NCBI GenBank assembly: GCA_020445165.1
Contig: JAGRHE010000018.1
Location: 1 to 26,431 of the forward strand
From: Gammaproteobacteria bacterium
Lineage (GTDB): Bacteria; Pseudomonadota; Gammaproteobacteria; Chromatiales; Sedimenticolaceae
Direction of reading: 5' to 3'
DNA length: 26,431 nucleotides
A model generated the notes under the pieces. It was not told where the DNA came from, did no database searches, and worked only from the letters and a program-made list of their open reading frames with translations. Positions 1-8,202 of the stretch are shown here, in pieces. Each line of letters opens with the position of its first letter. The first letter of the stretch is position 1. A program made the translations under genes and the position numbers.

Positions 1-136
1 TGTCCTCACCGGTCAGCTCGATGTTGTACGGGGGGTAGCCGCCGGCTTCGACGCGGTTGGCCGATTCGAGTGCGTTCGCCAGTCGGTCGAAACCGATCGC
101 GGTGCGGAAAAGGGGAGTGAAATCAAATCCGGTCAT
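1..136 (-). CDS. ibpA: Hsp20/IbpA-type small heat-shock protein, 5' part only
   Basis: ATP-independent holdase chaperone that binds unfolding proteins during heat stress. Only the first 45 codons are present; the gene runs off the left edge, so the alpha-crystallin domain is mostly missing. The N-terminus reads MTGFDFTPLFRTAIGFDRL and later GGYPPYNIEL, which is the class-A Hsp20 (IbpA/IbpB) N-terminal arm followed by the start of the crystallin domain. The ATG at 136 has the Shine-Dalgarno AGGA at 147-144, seven bases upstream. The gene stands alone behind a heat-shock-type promoter and a structured leader (separate entries), which supports the assignment independently of the protein match. 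It could be any IbpA paralogue; the family is certain, the exact orthologue is not. Confidence 0.9.
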   Translation of the reverse strand, partial: MTGFDFTPLFRTAIGFDRLANALESANRVEAGGYPPYNIELTGED

Positions 137-217
137 GGTGTTGTCCTCTCAATAAGCAACAAACGGTTTTGGCGTTCGCTTGAACCGCCGTGGTTGCGGG
201 CCCGGTCGGCGCCCGTG
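137..217 (-). promoter_or_regulatory. ROSE-like RNA thermometer in the Hsp20 5' leader
   Basis: The about 81-nt leader can fold into successive hairpins. The last one pairs UUGUUGCU (positions 162-155) with AGGACAA (147-141), so the Shine-Dalgarno AGGA is opposed by UUGCU with one bulged G. This is the hallmark of the ROSE element found before ibpA-type genes. A second hairpin upstream pairs GGCGGTTC with GAACGCC around an AAGC loop (one bulge), and a GC-rich hairpin lies at the 5' end. The pairing is seen in the sequence; thermosensing is inferred from the family. Confidence 0.65.
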
Positions 218-223
218 CGGAGG

Positions 224-251
224 AGATGAGGACGATGCGGCGGATTTCAAG
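224..251 (-). promoter_or_regulatory. Sigma-32 (heat-shock) type promoter
   Basis: On the minus strand CTTGAAA (251-245) matches the sigma-32 -35 consensus exactly. After a 13-nt spacer, CCTCATCT (231-224) matches the -10 consensus CCCCATNT at all but one position. It lies about 88 bases before the Hsp20 start codon, giving a predicted transcription start near 217. The location before a heat-shock gene makes a chance match unlikely. Confidence 0.75.
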
Positions 252-271
252 GGCAGCGTGGGGAACGAAAT

Positions 272-2983
272 TCAGCGTTTTTCGAAGCGCCGTGCCACCA
301 GTTTTTCCAGTTCGACCAGCCACAGCACGCTCGACCCGGTGGCGATGATCAGCAGCCAGGTCGAAGCGGACAGCGCCATGGTGCCGAACAACGTCTGCAT
401 CAGCGGCAGGTAAGTGAACAACAGCTGGAATACGACCAGGACCAGGATCGCGAGCAGAACCGGCCGGCTGCCGAGCAGTCCTTCGCGGTTGAGCACCGGG
501 GCACGGATGAAGCGGGCATTGAACAGGTAGAAGATCTCGAACATCACCAGGGTGTTGATGGCCACCGTGCGTGCGTGTTCGATCGGACGGCCCTGTGCCA
601 GGTCGAACACGAACAGGCCGAAGGTGCCGCAGACCAGGATCAGTGCGACGAAGCCGATGCGCCACAGGAACAAAGGGCTGAGCACCGGGTCGAGCGGGTT
701 GCGCGGTGGCCGGCGCATGATGCCCGGTTCCGGCGGTTCGAACGCCAGCGCCAGGGCCAATGTCGCGGCCGTGATCATGTTGACCCACAGGATCTGGGCA
801 GGTGTCAGCGGGAACTGTTCGAAGCCGAGCAGGATGGCGCCGAGGATGACCAGCGCCTCGCCGCCGTTGGTCGGCAGGATGAACAGGATCGCCTTGCGCA
901 GGTTGTCGTAGACCGTGCGGCCTTCCTTGACCGCGGCGACGATGGTGGCGAAGTTGTCGTCGGTCAGTACCATCTCGGCCGAATCCTTGGCCACCTCGGT
1001 GCCGCTGCAACCCATGGCGACGCCGATATCGGCACGGCGCAGTGCCGGGGCATCGTTCACCCCGTCACCGGTCATCGCGACCACGCGATCGTGCGCCTGC
1101 AGCGACTCGACCAGGCGCAGCTTGTGTTCGGGGGTCACGCGCGCATAGACGTCGACCTCGTCGACCCGGCCGGCGAGCGCGGTGTCGTCCAGTGCATCCA
1201 GGTCCCGACCGGTGAGCACCTGCTGGGTATTCTGCAGGCCTACCTGGCGAGCGATCGACCTGGCCGTTGTCTGGTGATCGCCGGTAATCATCTTCACCCG
1301 GATGCCTGCCCGTTGGCAGGTCTTGACGGCCGCGGTCGCGGTGTCTCGCGGTGGATCGATCAAGCCGCACATGCCGACCAGTACCAGGTCGTTCTCGATG
1401 TCGGCAAAGCCGAGCGCGCCGGGTTGCGTTGGCAGCACCTTGCGTGCGAGGGCGATCACCCGGTAACCATCGTTTCCCAGCGCCTCGACGCGCTGTTCCC
1501 AGGTCGCGATCTGCAATGGTTCTTCGCCGGATTCGTGGCACTGCCGTGTACAGCGCTGCAAGACCTGCTCGGGTGCCCCCTTGACCAGGACCAGGCTGGA
1601 CCCATCCGCTTCGTGGTGCAGGGTGGCCATGAACTTGTGGGCGCTGTCGAACGGGATCACGGCCATGCGCGGCAGACGGGTCTTCTCCTGTTCGGGGTCG
1701 AGACCGGCCTTGAGCGCGGCGACGCTGAGTGCGGCTTCCATCGGATCGCCCTGGGTGATCCATTCTCCGTTGCGCTCGAACACGGCGGCGTCGTTACACA
1801 GCAACATGATCTGCAATGCCTGCAGTGCGATCGGTTCGTCCTCGATCCGGCAGTTGTCGCCATCACGGCAGAATTCACCATGCGGCGCGTAGCCGGTGCC
1901 GGTGATGTCGACTTCGCCATCGGCGAGCACGAGTCGCCGTACCGTCATCTGGTTGCGGGTCAGCGTGCCGGTCTTGTCCGAACATATCACCGACACCGTA
2001 CCGAGTGTCTCGACCGCGGGCAGACGACGGATGATGGCATTGTGCGCTGCCATACGTTGCACACCGATGGCCAGCGTGATGGTCATGATCGCCGGCAGTC
2101 CTTCCGGGATCGCGGCGACGGCGAGACCGACTGCGGCCAGGAACATGTCGGCCATCGAGTAGTCGCGGACCAGGATGCCGAATGCAAATGTCAGCGTGGC
2201 GATGACCAGTATCGCCACCGTCAGCAAGTGGCCGAAAACCGTCATCTGGCGCAGCAGTGGCGTGGTCAGCTGTTCCACCCGGGCGACCAGTGCGCTGATC
2301 TGGCCGAGTTCGGTGCCGGCCCCGGTCGCGACGACCAGGCCCTGGCCCTGTCCGGCGGTGATCAGCGTACCGGACCAGGCCATCGACCGGCGGTCGGCGA
2401 GCAGCGTGTTCTCGGCGCAGACCCTGGCCGTCTTTTCGACCGGTACCGATTCGCCGGTCAACGCGGCTTCGTCGATGCGCAGGTTGTGTGCAGCGAGCAG
2501 GCGCAGGTCGGCCGGGACCCGGTCTCCCGCCTGCAGCGGTATCACGTCACCGGGGACGATCGCCTCGGCGGCTACTGTCCGCAGGCGTCCGCCGCGTAGT
2601 ACCAGCGCCTGCGGCGACAGCATGTTGCGAATTGCCGCAAGGGCATCTTCGGCCTTGCCTTCCTGGACAAAGCCGATGATCGCGTTGACGACCACCACGC
2701 CAACGATCACCGCGCTGTCGATCCAGTGCTGCAATGCCAGGGTCACCAGGGCGGCAAGCAGCAGCACGTAGATCAGCACGTTGTGGAACTGCATCAGGAA
2801 TCGTACGAGCGCGCTGCGCGGCTTTGCCTCCGGCAGCCGGTTCGGACCGTAAATGGTCAGTCGCTGTTCGGCCTCGGCGTCGCTCAGGCCGTGCGCACTG
2901 CTGCCCAGTGCGCGTACGACGGCCTCCGGCGATTGTGCATGCCAGGCCTTGTGCCGTGGTTCGAACTGGTCGGTCTGCGGCAT
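272..2983 (-). CDS. P-type cation-transporting ATPase, P2A (calcium-pump-like) class
   Basis: A 903-aa membrane pump that couples ATP hydrolysis to cation movement across the inner membrane. In order: N-terminal cation-ATPase domain (about 12-85), TGES of the actuator domain (176-179), PEGLP in helix M4 (293-297), the phosphorylation motif DKTGT (336-340), KGAPE in the nucleotide domain (about 468-472), TGD (567-569), GDGVND (639-644), then a C-terminal helix bundle. The PEGLP, and the N and E of NGGEA in M5 (N706, E709), match calcium-site residues of SERCA-type pumps. M6 reads WVNMITAATL, keeping N735 and T738 but with alanine where SERCA has its site aspartate, so the ion (calcium, manganese, sodium or other) is uncertain. 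Length is normal for the class. It lies 55 bases after a small gene downstream of the antiporter operon, so it may be read through from it. Confidence 0.9.
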   Translation of the reverse strand: MPQTDQFEPRHKAWHAQSPEAVVRALGSSAHGLSDAEAEQRLTIYGPNRLPEAKPRSALVRFLMQFHNVLIYVLLLAALVTLALQHWIDSAVIVGVVVVNAIIGFVQEGKAEDALAAIRNMLSPQALVLRGGRLRTVAAEAIVPGDVIPLQAGDRVPADLRLLAAHNLRIDEAALTGESVPVEKTARVCAENTLLADRRSMAWSGTLITAGQGQGLVVATGAGTELGQISALVARVEQLTTPLLRQMTVFGHLLTVAILVIATLTFAFGILVRDYSMADMFLAAVGLAVAAIPEGLPAIMTITLAIGVQRMAAHNAIIRRLPAVETLGTVSVICSDKTGTLTRNQMTVRRLVLADGEVDITGTGYAPHGEFCRDGDNCRIEDEPIALQALQIMLLCNDAAVFERNGEWITQGDPMEAALSVAALKAGLDPEQEKTRLPRMAVIPFDSAHKFMATLHHEADGSSLVLVKGAPEQVLQRCTRQCHESGEEPLQIATWEQRVEALGNDGYRVIALARKVLPTQPGALGFADIENDLVLVGMCGLIDPPRDTATAAVKTCQRAGIRVKMITGDHQTTARSIARQVGLQNTQQVLTGRDLDALDDTALAGRVDEVDVYARVTPEHKLRLVESLQAHDRVVAMTGDGVNDAPALRRADIGVAMGCSGTEVAKDSAEMVLTDDNFATIVAAVKEGRTVYDNLRKAILFILPTNGGEALVILGAILLGFEQFPLTPAQILWVNMITAATLALALAFEPPEPGIMRRPPRNPLDPVLSPLFLWRIGFVALILVCGTFGLFVFDLAQGRPIEHARTVAINTLVMFEIFYLFNARFIRAPVLNREGLLGSRPVLLAILVLVVFQLLFTYLPLMQTLFGTMALSASTWLLIIATGSSVLWLVELEKLVARRFEKR

Positions 2984-3038
2984 CGCTCAAGCCCTCAGAC
3001 ACGATTCGATGATGCGCCCGCGTCAGGCATGGTGAGGA

Positions 3039-3275
3039 CTATAGCCAGCGCACCAGGTAGTAGATGCGCTGGCTTTCGGACGATACCGACGGTCCATAGA
3101 CGATTGCAGGGTGCAGGTTCTTTTCGCTGTCGGCGCCGTCACGGGCGTCCTGCTGCGAATCGACGATGGTCACGCAGCCCTCGGGGTAACGCTTGCGCGA
3201 CTTGCGCGGCGTCTTGATCAGCGCGCAGCGTTCCTGCAGCGAGGTGGATTCGGGATCGACGATGACATTCGGCAT
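3039..3275 (-). CDS. Small protein of unknown function (78 aa)
   Basis: I do not recognise a family. It is soluble in appearance, charged, with a basic middle (KTPRKSRKRYPEG), two cysteines (residues 17 and 34) and a C-terminal block VYGPSVSSESQRIYYLVRWL that looks constrained. No signal peptide or membrane helix is visible. The ATG at 3275 lies 20 bases after the stop of the last antiporter subunit gene and the frame is open to 3039, so it is probably the last gene of that transcript. The ribosome site is weak (GGTGGTAG region just upstream). Coding is supported by position, direction and non-biased amino-acid content unlike the arginine/proline-rich shadow frames around it. Whether it belongs to the antiporter, to the next pump gene, or to neither is open. 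Confidence 0.6.
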   Translation of the reverse strand: MPNVIVDPESTSLQERCALIKTPRKSRKRYPEGCVTIVDSQQDARDGADSEKNLHPAIVYGPSVSSESQRIYYLVRWL

Positions 3276-3295
3276 GCCACCGATACTACCACCGC

Positions 3296-4981
3296 TCAGA
3301 CGTAGTAGAGCAGCAGGGAAAAGGCGAGCAGGACGGCCACCCAGATCACCATGCTGCCGGTCGGCCAGGCGCGGGCCAGCAGTCCATGAGGACCATGGTG
3401 CTTGTACAGCCGGTCGGCGAGGCGACCGATTCCGGCCCAGGCCTGCTCCTCCCGGTTGTTGCGGGCCTCGCTGGTGCGCAACGTAAATTCATTGATGATC
3501 TCTTTGAGGAACTTGCGATAGAACCAGTCGAAATCGAGACTGATGGTCAGGGTGCGCCGCATCTGGTCCAGCATCACGAAAAAGGCGAAACCGGCGAACA
3601 GCAGCAGCTGCGTCTGCGTGACCAGGTGATCGACCGTGTACGGCTGGTAGTCGACCGGGTAAGGCAGGATCGCGTACAGGGGGTCCGGGTAGACGCCGAT
3701 CGCCAGGCACAGGAAGGAGAACAGCCACATCGCTGTGCGCAGGTTGGATGGTGGGTCTTCCGGGCGCAGTCCCGAATCCTTCTGAAAGAACACGAACCAG
3801 GGAAACTTGATCCCGGCATGCAGAAACACGCCGGCCGAGGCCGCGAGCAGCAGCAGCCAGACCAGTAACAGGCCCTGATCGGCCGCCGCCTGGGTTTCGA
3901 GCGACTTGCTGACGAATCCGGACGTGAATGGAAATGCCGAAATGGCCAGCGCACCGATGATGCCGTTGATGGCGGTTACGGGCATGCTCTGGAACAGTCC
4001 GCCGACGTCGGTACAGCGGCGCTTGCCTGTCATCAACAGCACGCTGCCGGCCGACATCAACAGCAGGGCCTTGTAGATGATGTGGGCGAACGCATGCGCG
4101 GCGGCGCCGTTCAATGCCATCGGCGTGCCGATGCCGATCGCCACGATCATGAAGCCGACCTGGTTGACGATGCTGTAGGCGAGGATGCGCCGGATATCGT
4201 TTTCCAGCAGCGCGTAGATGATGCCGTAGAAGACCATGTACAGCCCGATCCAGATCAGGATACTGCTGCCCGGGAATCCGACCAGCAGCGTGAATACGGC
4301 AGTCTTGGTAGTGAATGCCGACAGGAACACCGTGCCGCTGGGGCTGGCTTCCGGATAGGCGTCGGCAATCCATGCCGACAGCGGCGGTGCGCCGGCGTTG
4401 ATCAGGAACCCGATCATGATCAGGATCGTTGCGAGACGGTCCGGCTGCATGGCGACAAACGCCAGCGAGCCGGTGTCGAGCACGTAGGCGATGATGCCGA
4501 TCATCAGCAGCACGCCGCCGAACAGGTGCACCAGCAGGTAGCGCAGGCCTGAACGGTATGCCGATTGGGTGCCGCCCGACCAGACGACCACGGTCGAACC
4601 GAGCGCCATGGCCTCCCAAAACACGAACAGCGTCAGCAGGTCGCCGGCAAAGGTCACGCCGATCGCCGAGCCGGCATAAAGGAACGCGGCGGTCAGTTCA
4701 GTGACACTTGCCTGGCGGTGGGCATACAGCCCGCCGACGAAGGCCATGATGGCGAACACGGTGGCAAACAGGCGGCCCTCGGCCGTCGAGCGCACCAGCT
4801 CAAGCTCGAAATCGAGAAAGCCAAGCCTCACCGAGGTGTCGAATGGCAGCATCCAGACCGCTGCCAGGGTCAGCAGTGGCAGGCCCAGCAGCAGGTACAG
4901 ACGCGCGCGCCTGCCCGCCAGCGGTATCGCCAGCGCGCCGAGGACCATGATCAGGCCGGGTGGAAACGCGAACTCAGTCAT
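3296..4981 (-). CDS. MrpD/NuoM-like antiporter subunit, third copy (561 aa)
   Basis: Polytopic membrane protein of the proton-translocating NADH-quinone oxidoreductase/antiporter family (Proton_antipo_M), expected in the Mrp-type complex encoded by the genes before it. The TM5 glutamate is present (FVFWEAMALG, E123), as are a TM8 lysine (TTKTAVF, K226), a lysine in the TM10-like segment (HIIYKALLL) and one in GFVSKSLE. Unlike its two sister subunits, the TM7 channel lysine is replaced: the segment LINAGAPPLSAWIAD has N195 where they have GIGKAALMPFHRWLP or GIGLKLALFPLHLWLP. About 70 extra C-terminal residues end in a final helix. It starts at ATG 4981, overlapping the preceding 94-aa gene by eight bases. 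Family assignment is secure; its role as a working ion channel or a structural subunit is not. Confidence 0.88.
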   Translation of the reverse strand: MTEFAFPPGLIMVLGALAIPLAGRRARLYLLLGLPLLTLAAVWMLPFDTSVRLGFLDFELELVRSTAEGRLFATVFAIMAFVGGLYAHRQASVTELTAAFLYAGSAIGVTFAGDLLTLFVFWEAMALGSTVVVWSGGTQSAYRSGLRYLLVHLFGGVLLMIGIIAYVLDTGSLAFVAMQPDRLATILIMIGFLINAGAPPLSAWIADAYPEASPSGTVFLSAFTTKTAVFTLLVGFPGSSILIWIGLYMVFYGIIYALLENDIRRILAYSIVNQVGFMIVAIGIGTPMALNGAAAHAFAHIIYKALLLMSAGSVLLMTGKRRCTDVGGLFQSMPVTAINGIIGALAISAFPFTSGFVSKSLETQAAADQGLLLVWLLLLAASAGVFLHAGIKFPWFVFFQKDSGLRPEDPPSNLRTAMWLFSFLCLAIGVYPDPLYAILPYPVDYQPYTVDHLVTQTQLLLFAGFAFFVMLDQMRRTLTISLDFDWFYRKFLKEIINEFTLRTSEARNNREEQAWAGIGRLADRLYKHHGPHGLLARAWPTGSMVIWVAVLLAFSLLLYYV

Positions 4982-5258
4982 CGTAGTAGTTTTCGTTGCG
5001 CTTCAGAAAGATGCCCAGCACCTTGGCCACCGCGACCATGCCGGCGCAGGTGAGAAACCCGTACCAGGCGAAGAAGGCAAAGCTGGCATCGAGCGTGAAT
5101 CGGCCACCGGTCAGGTGCGGATGGTGTTCGACGAAGAATTCGGGGAGCAGCGCAAGCAGCAGCACGGCGAACTGAATAGCCCAGAGCTTCGGCCGGTTTT
5201 CCTGGCGATATAGCCAGTGTGTGTGGCTGCGTGCGATTTTGTCATCCGGTGTGTTCAT
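4974..5258 (-). CDS. Small two-helix membrane protein in the Mrp-like operon (94 aa)
   Basis: A 94-aa protein with a hydrophilic N-terminus (MNTPDDKIARSHTHWLYRQE), a first helix at about 25-43 (LWAIQFAVLLLALLPEFF), a histidine-rich linker (VEHHPHL), a second helix at about 58-85 and an acidic tail (NENYYDD). The ATG at 5258 shares its A with the last base of the upstream gene's stop codon (TGATG), and the end overlaps the next gene by eight bases, so it is translated as part of the antiporter operon. The frame stays open further upstream to 5603, but that part is arginine-rich shadow of the preceding gene. I infer an accessory subunit of the complex; the helix-HHPH-helix-YYDD layout resembles small proteins I associate with other Mrp-like clusters, but no biochemical role can be read from it. 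Confidence 0.8.
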   Translation of the reverse strand: MNTPDDKIARSHTHWLYRQENRPKLWAIQFAVLLLALLPEFFVEHHPHLTGGRFTLDASFAFFAWYGFLTCAGMVAVAKVLGIFLKRNENYYDD

Positions 5259-6721
5259 CAGGGTTGCACCATCTGTCGGACCAGCGCCAGGGGGATGTCG
5301 GGATAGAAGAACACGATCACTGTCAATGCCGCCGTGGTACACAGGGCAAGCACGATCGGCAGCGGCGCCTCGCCATGTCCCGCATGCTCGCCGGCCTGCT
5401 CGGCCGGCCGGAAATAGGCCGAATACACGATCGGCATGAAGTAGGCCGCGTTGAGCACGGTCGAAACAACGATCGCGGTGATCGCGATCAGCTGTTCGGT
5501 CTGCAGTGCGCCACTCACCAGGTACCACTTGGAGATGAAGCCGGCCGCCGGCGGTGCACCGATCATCGAGACCGCGCCGATGGTGAAAGCGCCCATGGTC
5601 CATGGCATCTGCCGGCCGATGCCGTTGAGTTCGCTGATCCTGGATTTGTGCGCGGTGACCAGTACCGCGCCGGCACAGAAGAACAAGGTGATCTTGCCGA
5701 AGGCATGCATGGCAATGTGCATCCCGCTACCGATTGCCCCGGCCGCGATGCCGAGCATGGCGCCGAGGGTGATGTACGACAACTGGCTGACCGTGGAGTA
5801 GGCGAGTCGTGCCTTGAAATTGTCCTGGCGCAACGCGATCAGCGAGGCCAGCACGATGGTCAAAGCGGCAAGCGCCATCAGCCAGTCGGCGATGGCCAGT
5901 TGCGCGATCCGGTCGATACCGAAAATGTATACGCTAACCTTGAGAATCGTGAACACGCCGGCCTTGACCACGGCCACGGCGTGCAGCAGTGCCGAAACCG
6001 GCGTCGGCGCGACCATGGCGGCGGGTAGCCAGCGATGAAACGGCATCAACGCTGCCTTGCCGATGCCGAACACGTACAACACCAGCAGTATGCCGAGAAC
6101 CCCTTCGCCGACATCGTCGCTGAATATCCCGCCGGGCGTGAAATCGAGCGTCCCGGTCAGGTGCCAGGTCCAGATCATTGCCGGCAACAGCAGTCCGATC
6201 GAGGTGCCCATCAGCAGGCCGAGGTAGACTCGGCCAGCGCGTTTCGCCTTGTCGCTGCCGGCGTGCGTGACCAGCGGGTAGGTCGCTACCGACAAGATCT
6301 CGTAGAAAACGAACAGGGTGAGCATGTTGCCAGCCAGCGCGATACCCATGGCCGCGGCGATCGATACGGCGAATGCCGTGTAGAAGCGGGTCTGGTTCTG
6401 TTCGTGATGGGCACGCATATAGCCGAGCGCGTAAACGGTCGTCACCGGCCACAGCAGGCTGGCGACCAGCGCGAACAGCATGCCGAGTGGTTCCGGCGTC
6501 AGTGTCAGTGTCAGGCCGGGCATCGGTTCGGCCAGCAGGACACTGGGCGGCGCTTGCCAGTCGATACCTGCCGCCAGCGCGGCTACCAGGATGAACAATA
6601 CGACGCCGGCCAATATGCTCAGAGTTTCGCGCAGGTTGGGCTTGCCGCGCGCGGCGACCACGGCGAGTGCAGCGCACAGCGGCAGCAGCGGGATCCACAT
6701 GAGCAGACTTTCGTTGCTCAC
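5258..6721 (-). CDS. MrpD/NuoL-like antiporter subunit, second copy (487 aa)
   Basis: Inner-membrane antiporter-like subunit with the Proton_antipo_M fold, about 14 helices. Key ion-path residues are intact: TM5 glutamate in LFVFYEILSVATYPL (E141), TM7 lysine in GIGKAALMPFHRWLP (K222), TM8 lysine in AVVKAGVFTI (K253), TM10-like lysine in HAFGKITLFF, and TM12-like lysine in GFISKWYLV. The PTPVSALLHA segment is typical of NuoL/MrpA N-domains, so this may take the place of the N-terminal half of MrpA, which is otherwise absent here. Start is GTG at 6721 overlapping the upstream stop as GTGA. It is followed without a gap by the 94-aa protein and the third antiporter-like subunit. Confidence 0.88.
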   Translation of the reverse strand: MSNESLLMWIPLLPLCAALAVVAARGKPNLRETLSILAGVVLFILVAALAAGIDWQAPPSVLLAEPMPGLTLTLTPEPLGMLFALVASLLWPVTTVYALGYMRAHHEQNQTRFYTAFAVSIAAAMGIALAGNMLTLFVFYEILSVATYPLVTHAGSDKAKRAGRVYLGLLMGTSIGLLLPAMIWTWHLTGTLDFTPGGIFSDDVGEGVLGILLVLYVFGIGKAALMPFHRWLPAAMVAPTPVSALLHAVAVVKAGVFTILKVSVYIFGIDRIAQLAIADWLMALAALTIVLASLIALRQDNFKARLAYSTVSQLSYITLGAMLGIAAGAIGSGMHIAMHAFGKITLFFCAGAVLVTAHKSRISELNGIGRQMPWTMGAFTIGAVSMIGAPPAAGFISKWYLVSGALQTEQLIAITAIVVSTVLNAAYFMPIVYSAYFRPAEQAGEHAGHGEAPLPIVLALCTTAALTVIVFFYPDIPLALVRQMVQP

Positions 6722-8202
6722 CCGCCACCCCCGGTCAGCGCAGCCGCGGCGCGGGTTGCAGTGCCGACGCTGACCTCGGTATGCAGGCCGAAATAGATGT
6801 TCGCAATCACCAGCAGCCAGATCGGCAGCAGCATCGACAAGGGTGCTTCACGTACCGGCGTGGCATCCGCGGCCGGCTCAGCGAAGTAGGCCGTCTCGAC
6901 CAGTCGCCAGACATAGACCAGCGCAAGCAGGGAACACAGCAGGATCAGGGCGGCAAACGGCCAGAAACCGCGCTCGAGTGCGGCCAGGACCAGGTACCAC
7001 TTGCTGACGAAGCCAACCGTGGGTGGCACGCCGATCAGGCTGAGACCACCCAGGACGATTGCCGCCATGGTCCAGGGCATGCGTCGACCGAGACCGGCGA
7101 AGTCACGCAGGGCGATCGAACCGATGCGGTACATCACGGCACCCACGGCGAGAAACAGCGCCCCCTTCATCAAGGCGTGGTTGAACAGGTGCAGGATCGT
7201 GGCACTGATCCCGGTGGTCGACGCAAGACCGATACCGAGCACCATGTAGCCGACCTGCGCGACGCTGGAATAGGCCAGCATCCGTTTCACGTCCTGCTGG
7301 TAGATGGCGACCAGCGATGCTGAAAGCACCCCGATCATGCCCAGTGCCACCAGGATATGCTTCAGCGGCATGGCCTGCAGCGAGAACTCGATCCCGAATA
7401 CGCTGAGCATGAAGCGCAGCAGCAGGTAGATGGCAACCTTGGTGGCAGTGGCGGCGAGAAACGCCGTGACCACCGAAGGCGCATAAGCGTAAGCATTCGG
7501 CAGCCACAGATGCAGCGGAAACAGGGCCAGTTTGAGTCCGATGCCAACGGTCAGGAATGCGAACCCGGCGCGCACGGTTCGGGTGTCAGAGACATCGGGC
7601 AATCGTTGCGCCAGGTCGAGCATGTTGAGGGTGCCGGTCATCATGTAGAGAAGACCGATACCGATCAGAATGAAGGTTGCGCCGATGGTTCCCATGACCA
7701 GGTAGCGGAATGCGGCGTTCAGGGCGCGCCGGTCCCGGCCCATACTGATCACCGCATAGGAAGCCAGCGACGACACCTCGAGGAACACGAAGACGTTGAA
7801 GGCGTCACCGGTCGCGACGATGCCGAGCAGGCCGGCGAACACCAGCAGCAAGGCAGCATAAAAACGTGCGATCCGGCTGGTCTGGATCTCGTTCTTGACA
7901 CTTTGCCACGCATAGACCATGACCAGTGACGCGATCGCCGTGACGATCAGCAGCAGGTACGCATTCAGCAGATCGATCCGATACTCGATGCCCCAGGGTG
8001 GCGCCCAGCCGCTGAGCCGGTAGCTGATGACCCCCGTGGCGCTGACCTGCAGCAGCAGTCTTATCGCGGCGGCCAGGCTGAGCCAGCTGGCGAGCAGGGA
8101 GATCAGCCAGGCCGCACGCGGATGGTCGACCAGCACGCACAAGGGCGCTGACATCAATGGCAACAGGACGATCAGGATCGGCAGGTGATCAACCAGTGTC
8201 AC
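6718..8202 (-). CDS. mrpD: Na+/H+ antiporter subunit D (MrpD/MnhD-like, 494 aa)
   Basis: Antiporter-like membrane subunit that carries out ion/proton exchange in the Mrp complex. It directly follows MrpC, the usual place for MrpD, and has the usual length. Conserved positions: TM5 glutamate in VFVFLEVSSLASYA (E142), TM7 lysine in GIGLKLALFPLHLWLP (K224), TM8 lysine in ATKVAIYLLL (K255), NHALMKGALFLAVG and GFVSKWYLVL with further membrane lysines. PNAYAYAPSVVTAFLAATATK is the characteristic MrpD region. Translation starts at GTG 8202, overlapping the mrpC stop as GTGA. Exported ion (sodium, potassium) cannot be decided from sequence. Confidence 0.92.
   Translation of the reverse strand: MTLVDHLPILIVLLPLMSAPLCVLVDHPRAAWLISLLASWLSLAAAIRLLLQVSATGVISYRLSGWAPPWGIEYRIDLLNAYLLLIVTAIASLVMVYAWQSVKNEIQTSRIARFYAALLLVFAGLLGIVATGDAFNVFVFLEVSSLASYAVISMGRDRRALNAAFRYLVMGTIGATFILIGIGLLYMMTGTLNMLDLAQRLPDVSDTRTVRAGFAFLTVGIGLKLALFPLHLWLPNAYAYAPSVVTAFLAATATKVAIYLLLRFMLSVFGIEFSLQAMPLKHILVALGMIGVLSASLVAIYQQDVKRMLAYSSVAQVGYMVLGIGLASTTGISATILHLFNHALMKGALFLAVGAVMYRIGSIALRDFAGLGRRMPWTMAAIVLGGLSLIGVPPTVGFVSKWYLVLAALERGFWPFAALILLCSLLALVYVWRLVETAYFAEPAADATPVREAPLSMLLPIWLLVIANIYFGLHTEVSVGTATRAAAALTGGGG

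Noticed and set aside
575..2599. A 674-codon open frame on the plus strand opposite the P-type ATPase
   Set aside because: It is antisense shadow of a high-GC gene: Q/D/R/H-rich, no domains, while the minus frame carries every P-type ATPase motif in order.
5259..5603. Extension of the 94-aa membrane protein frame to a 209-aa product
   Set aside because: The added part is arginine/glycine-rich shadow of the upstream antiporter gene; the start sharing a base with the upstream stop is better.
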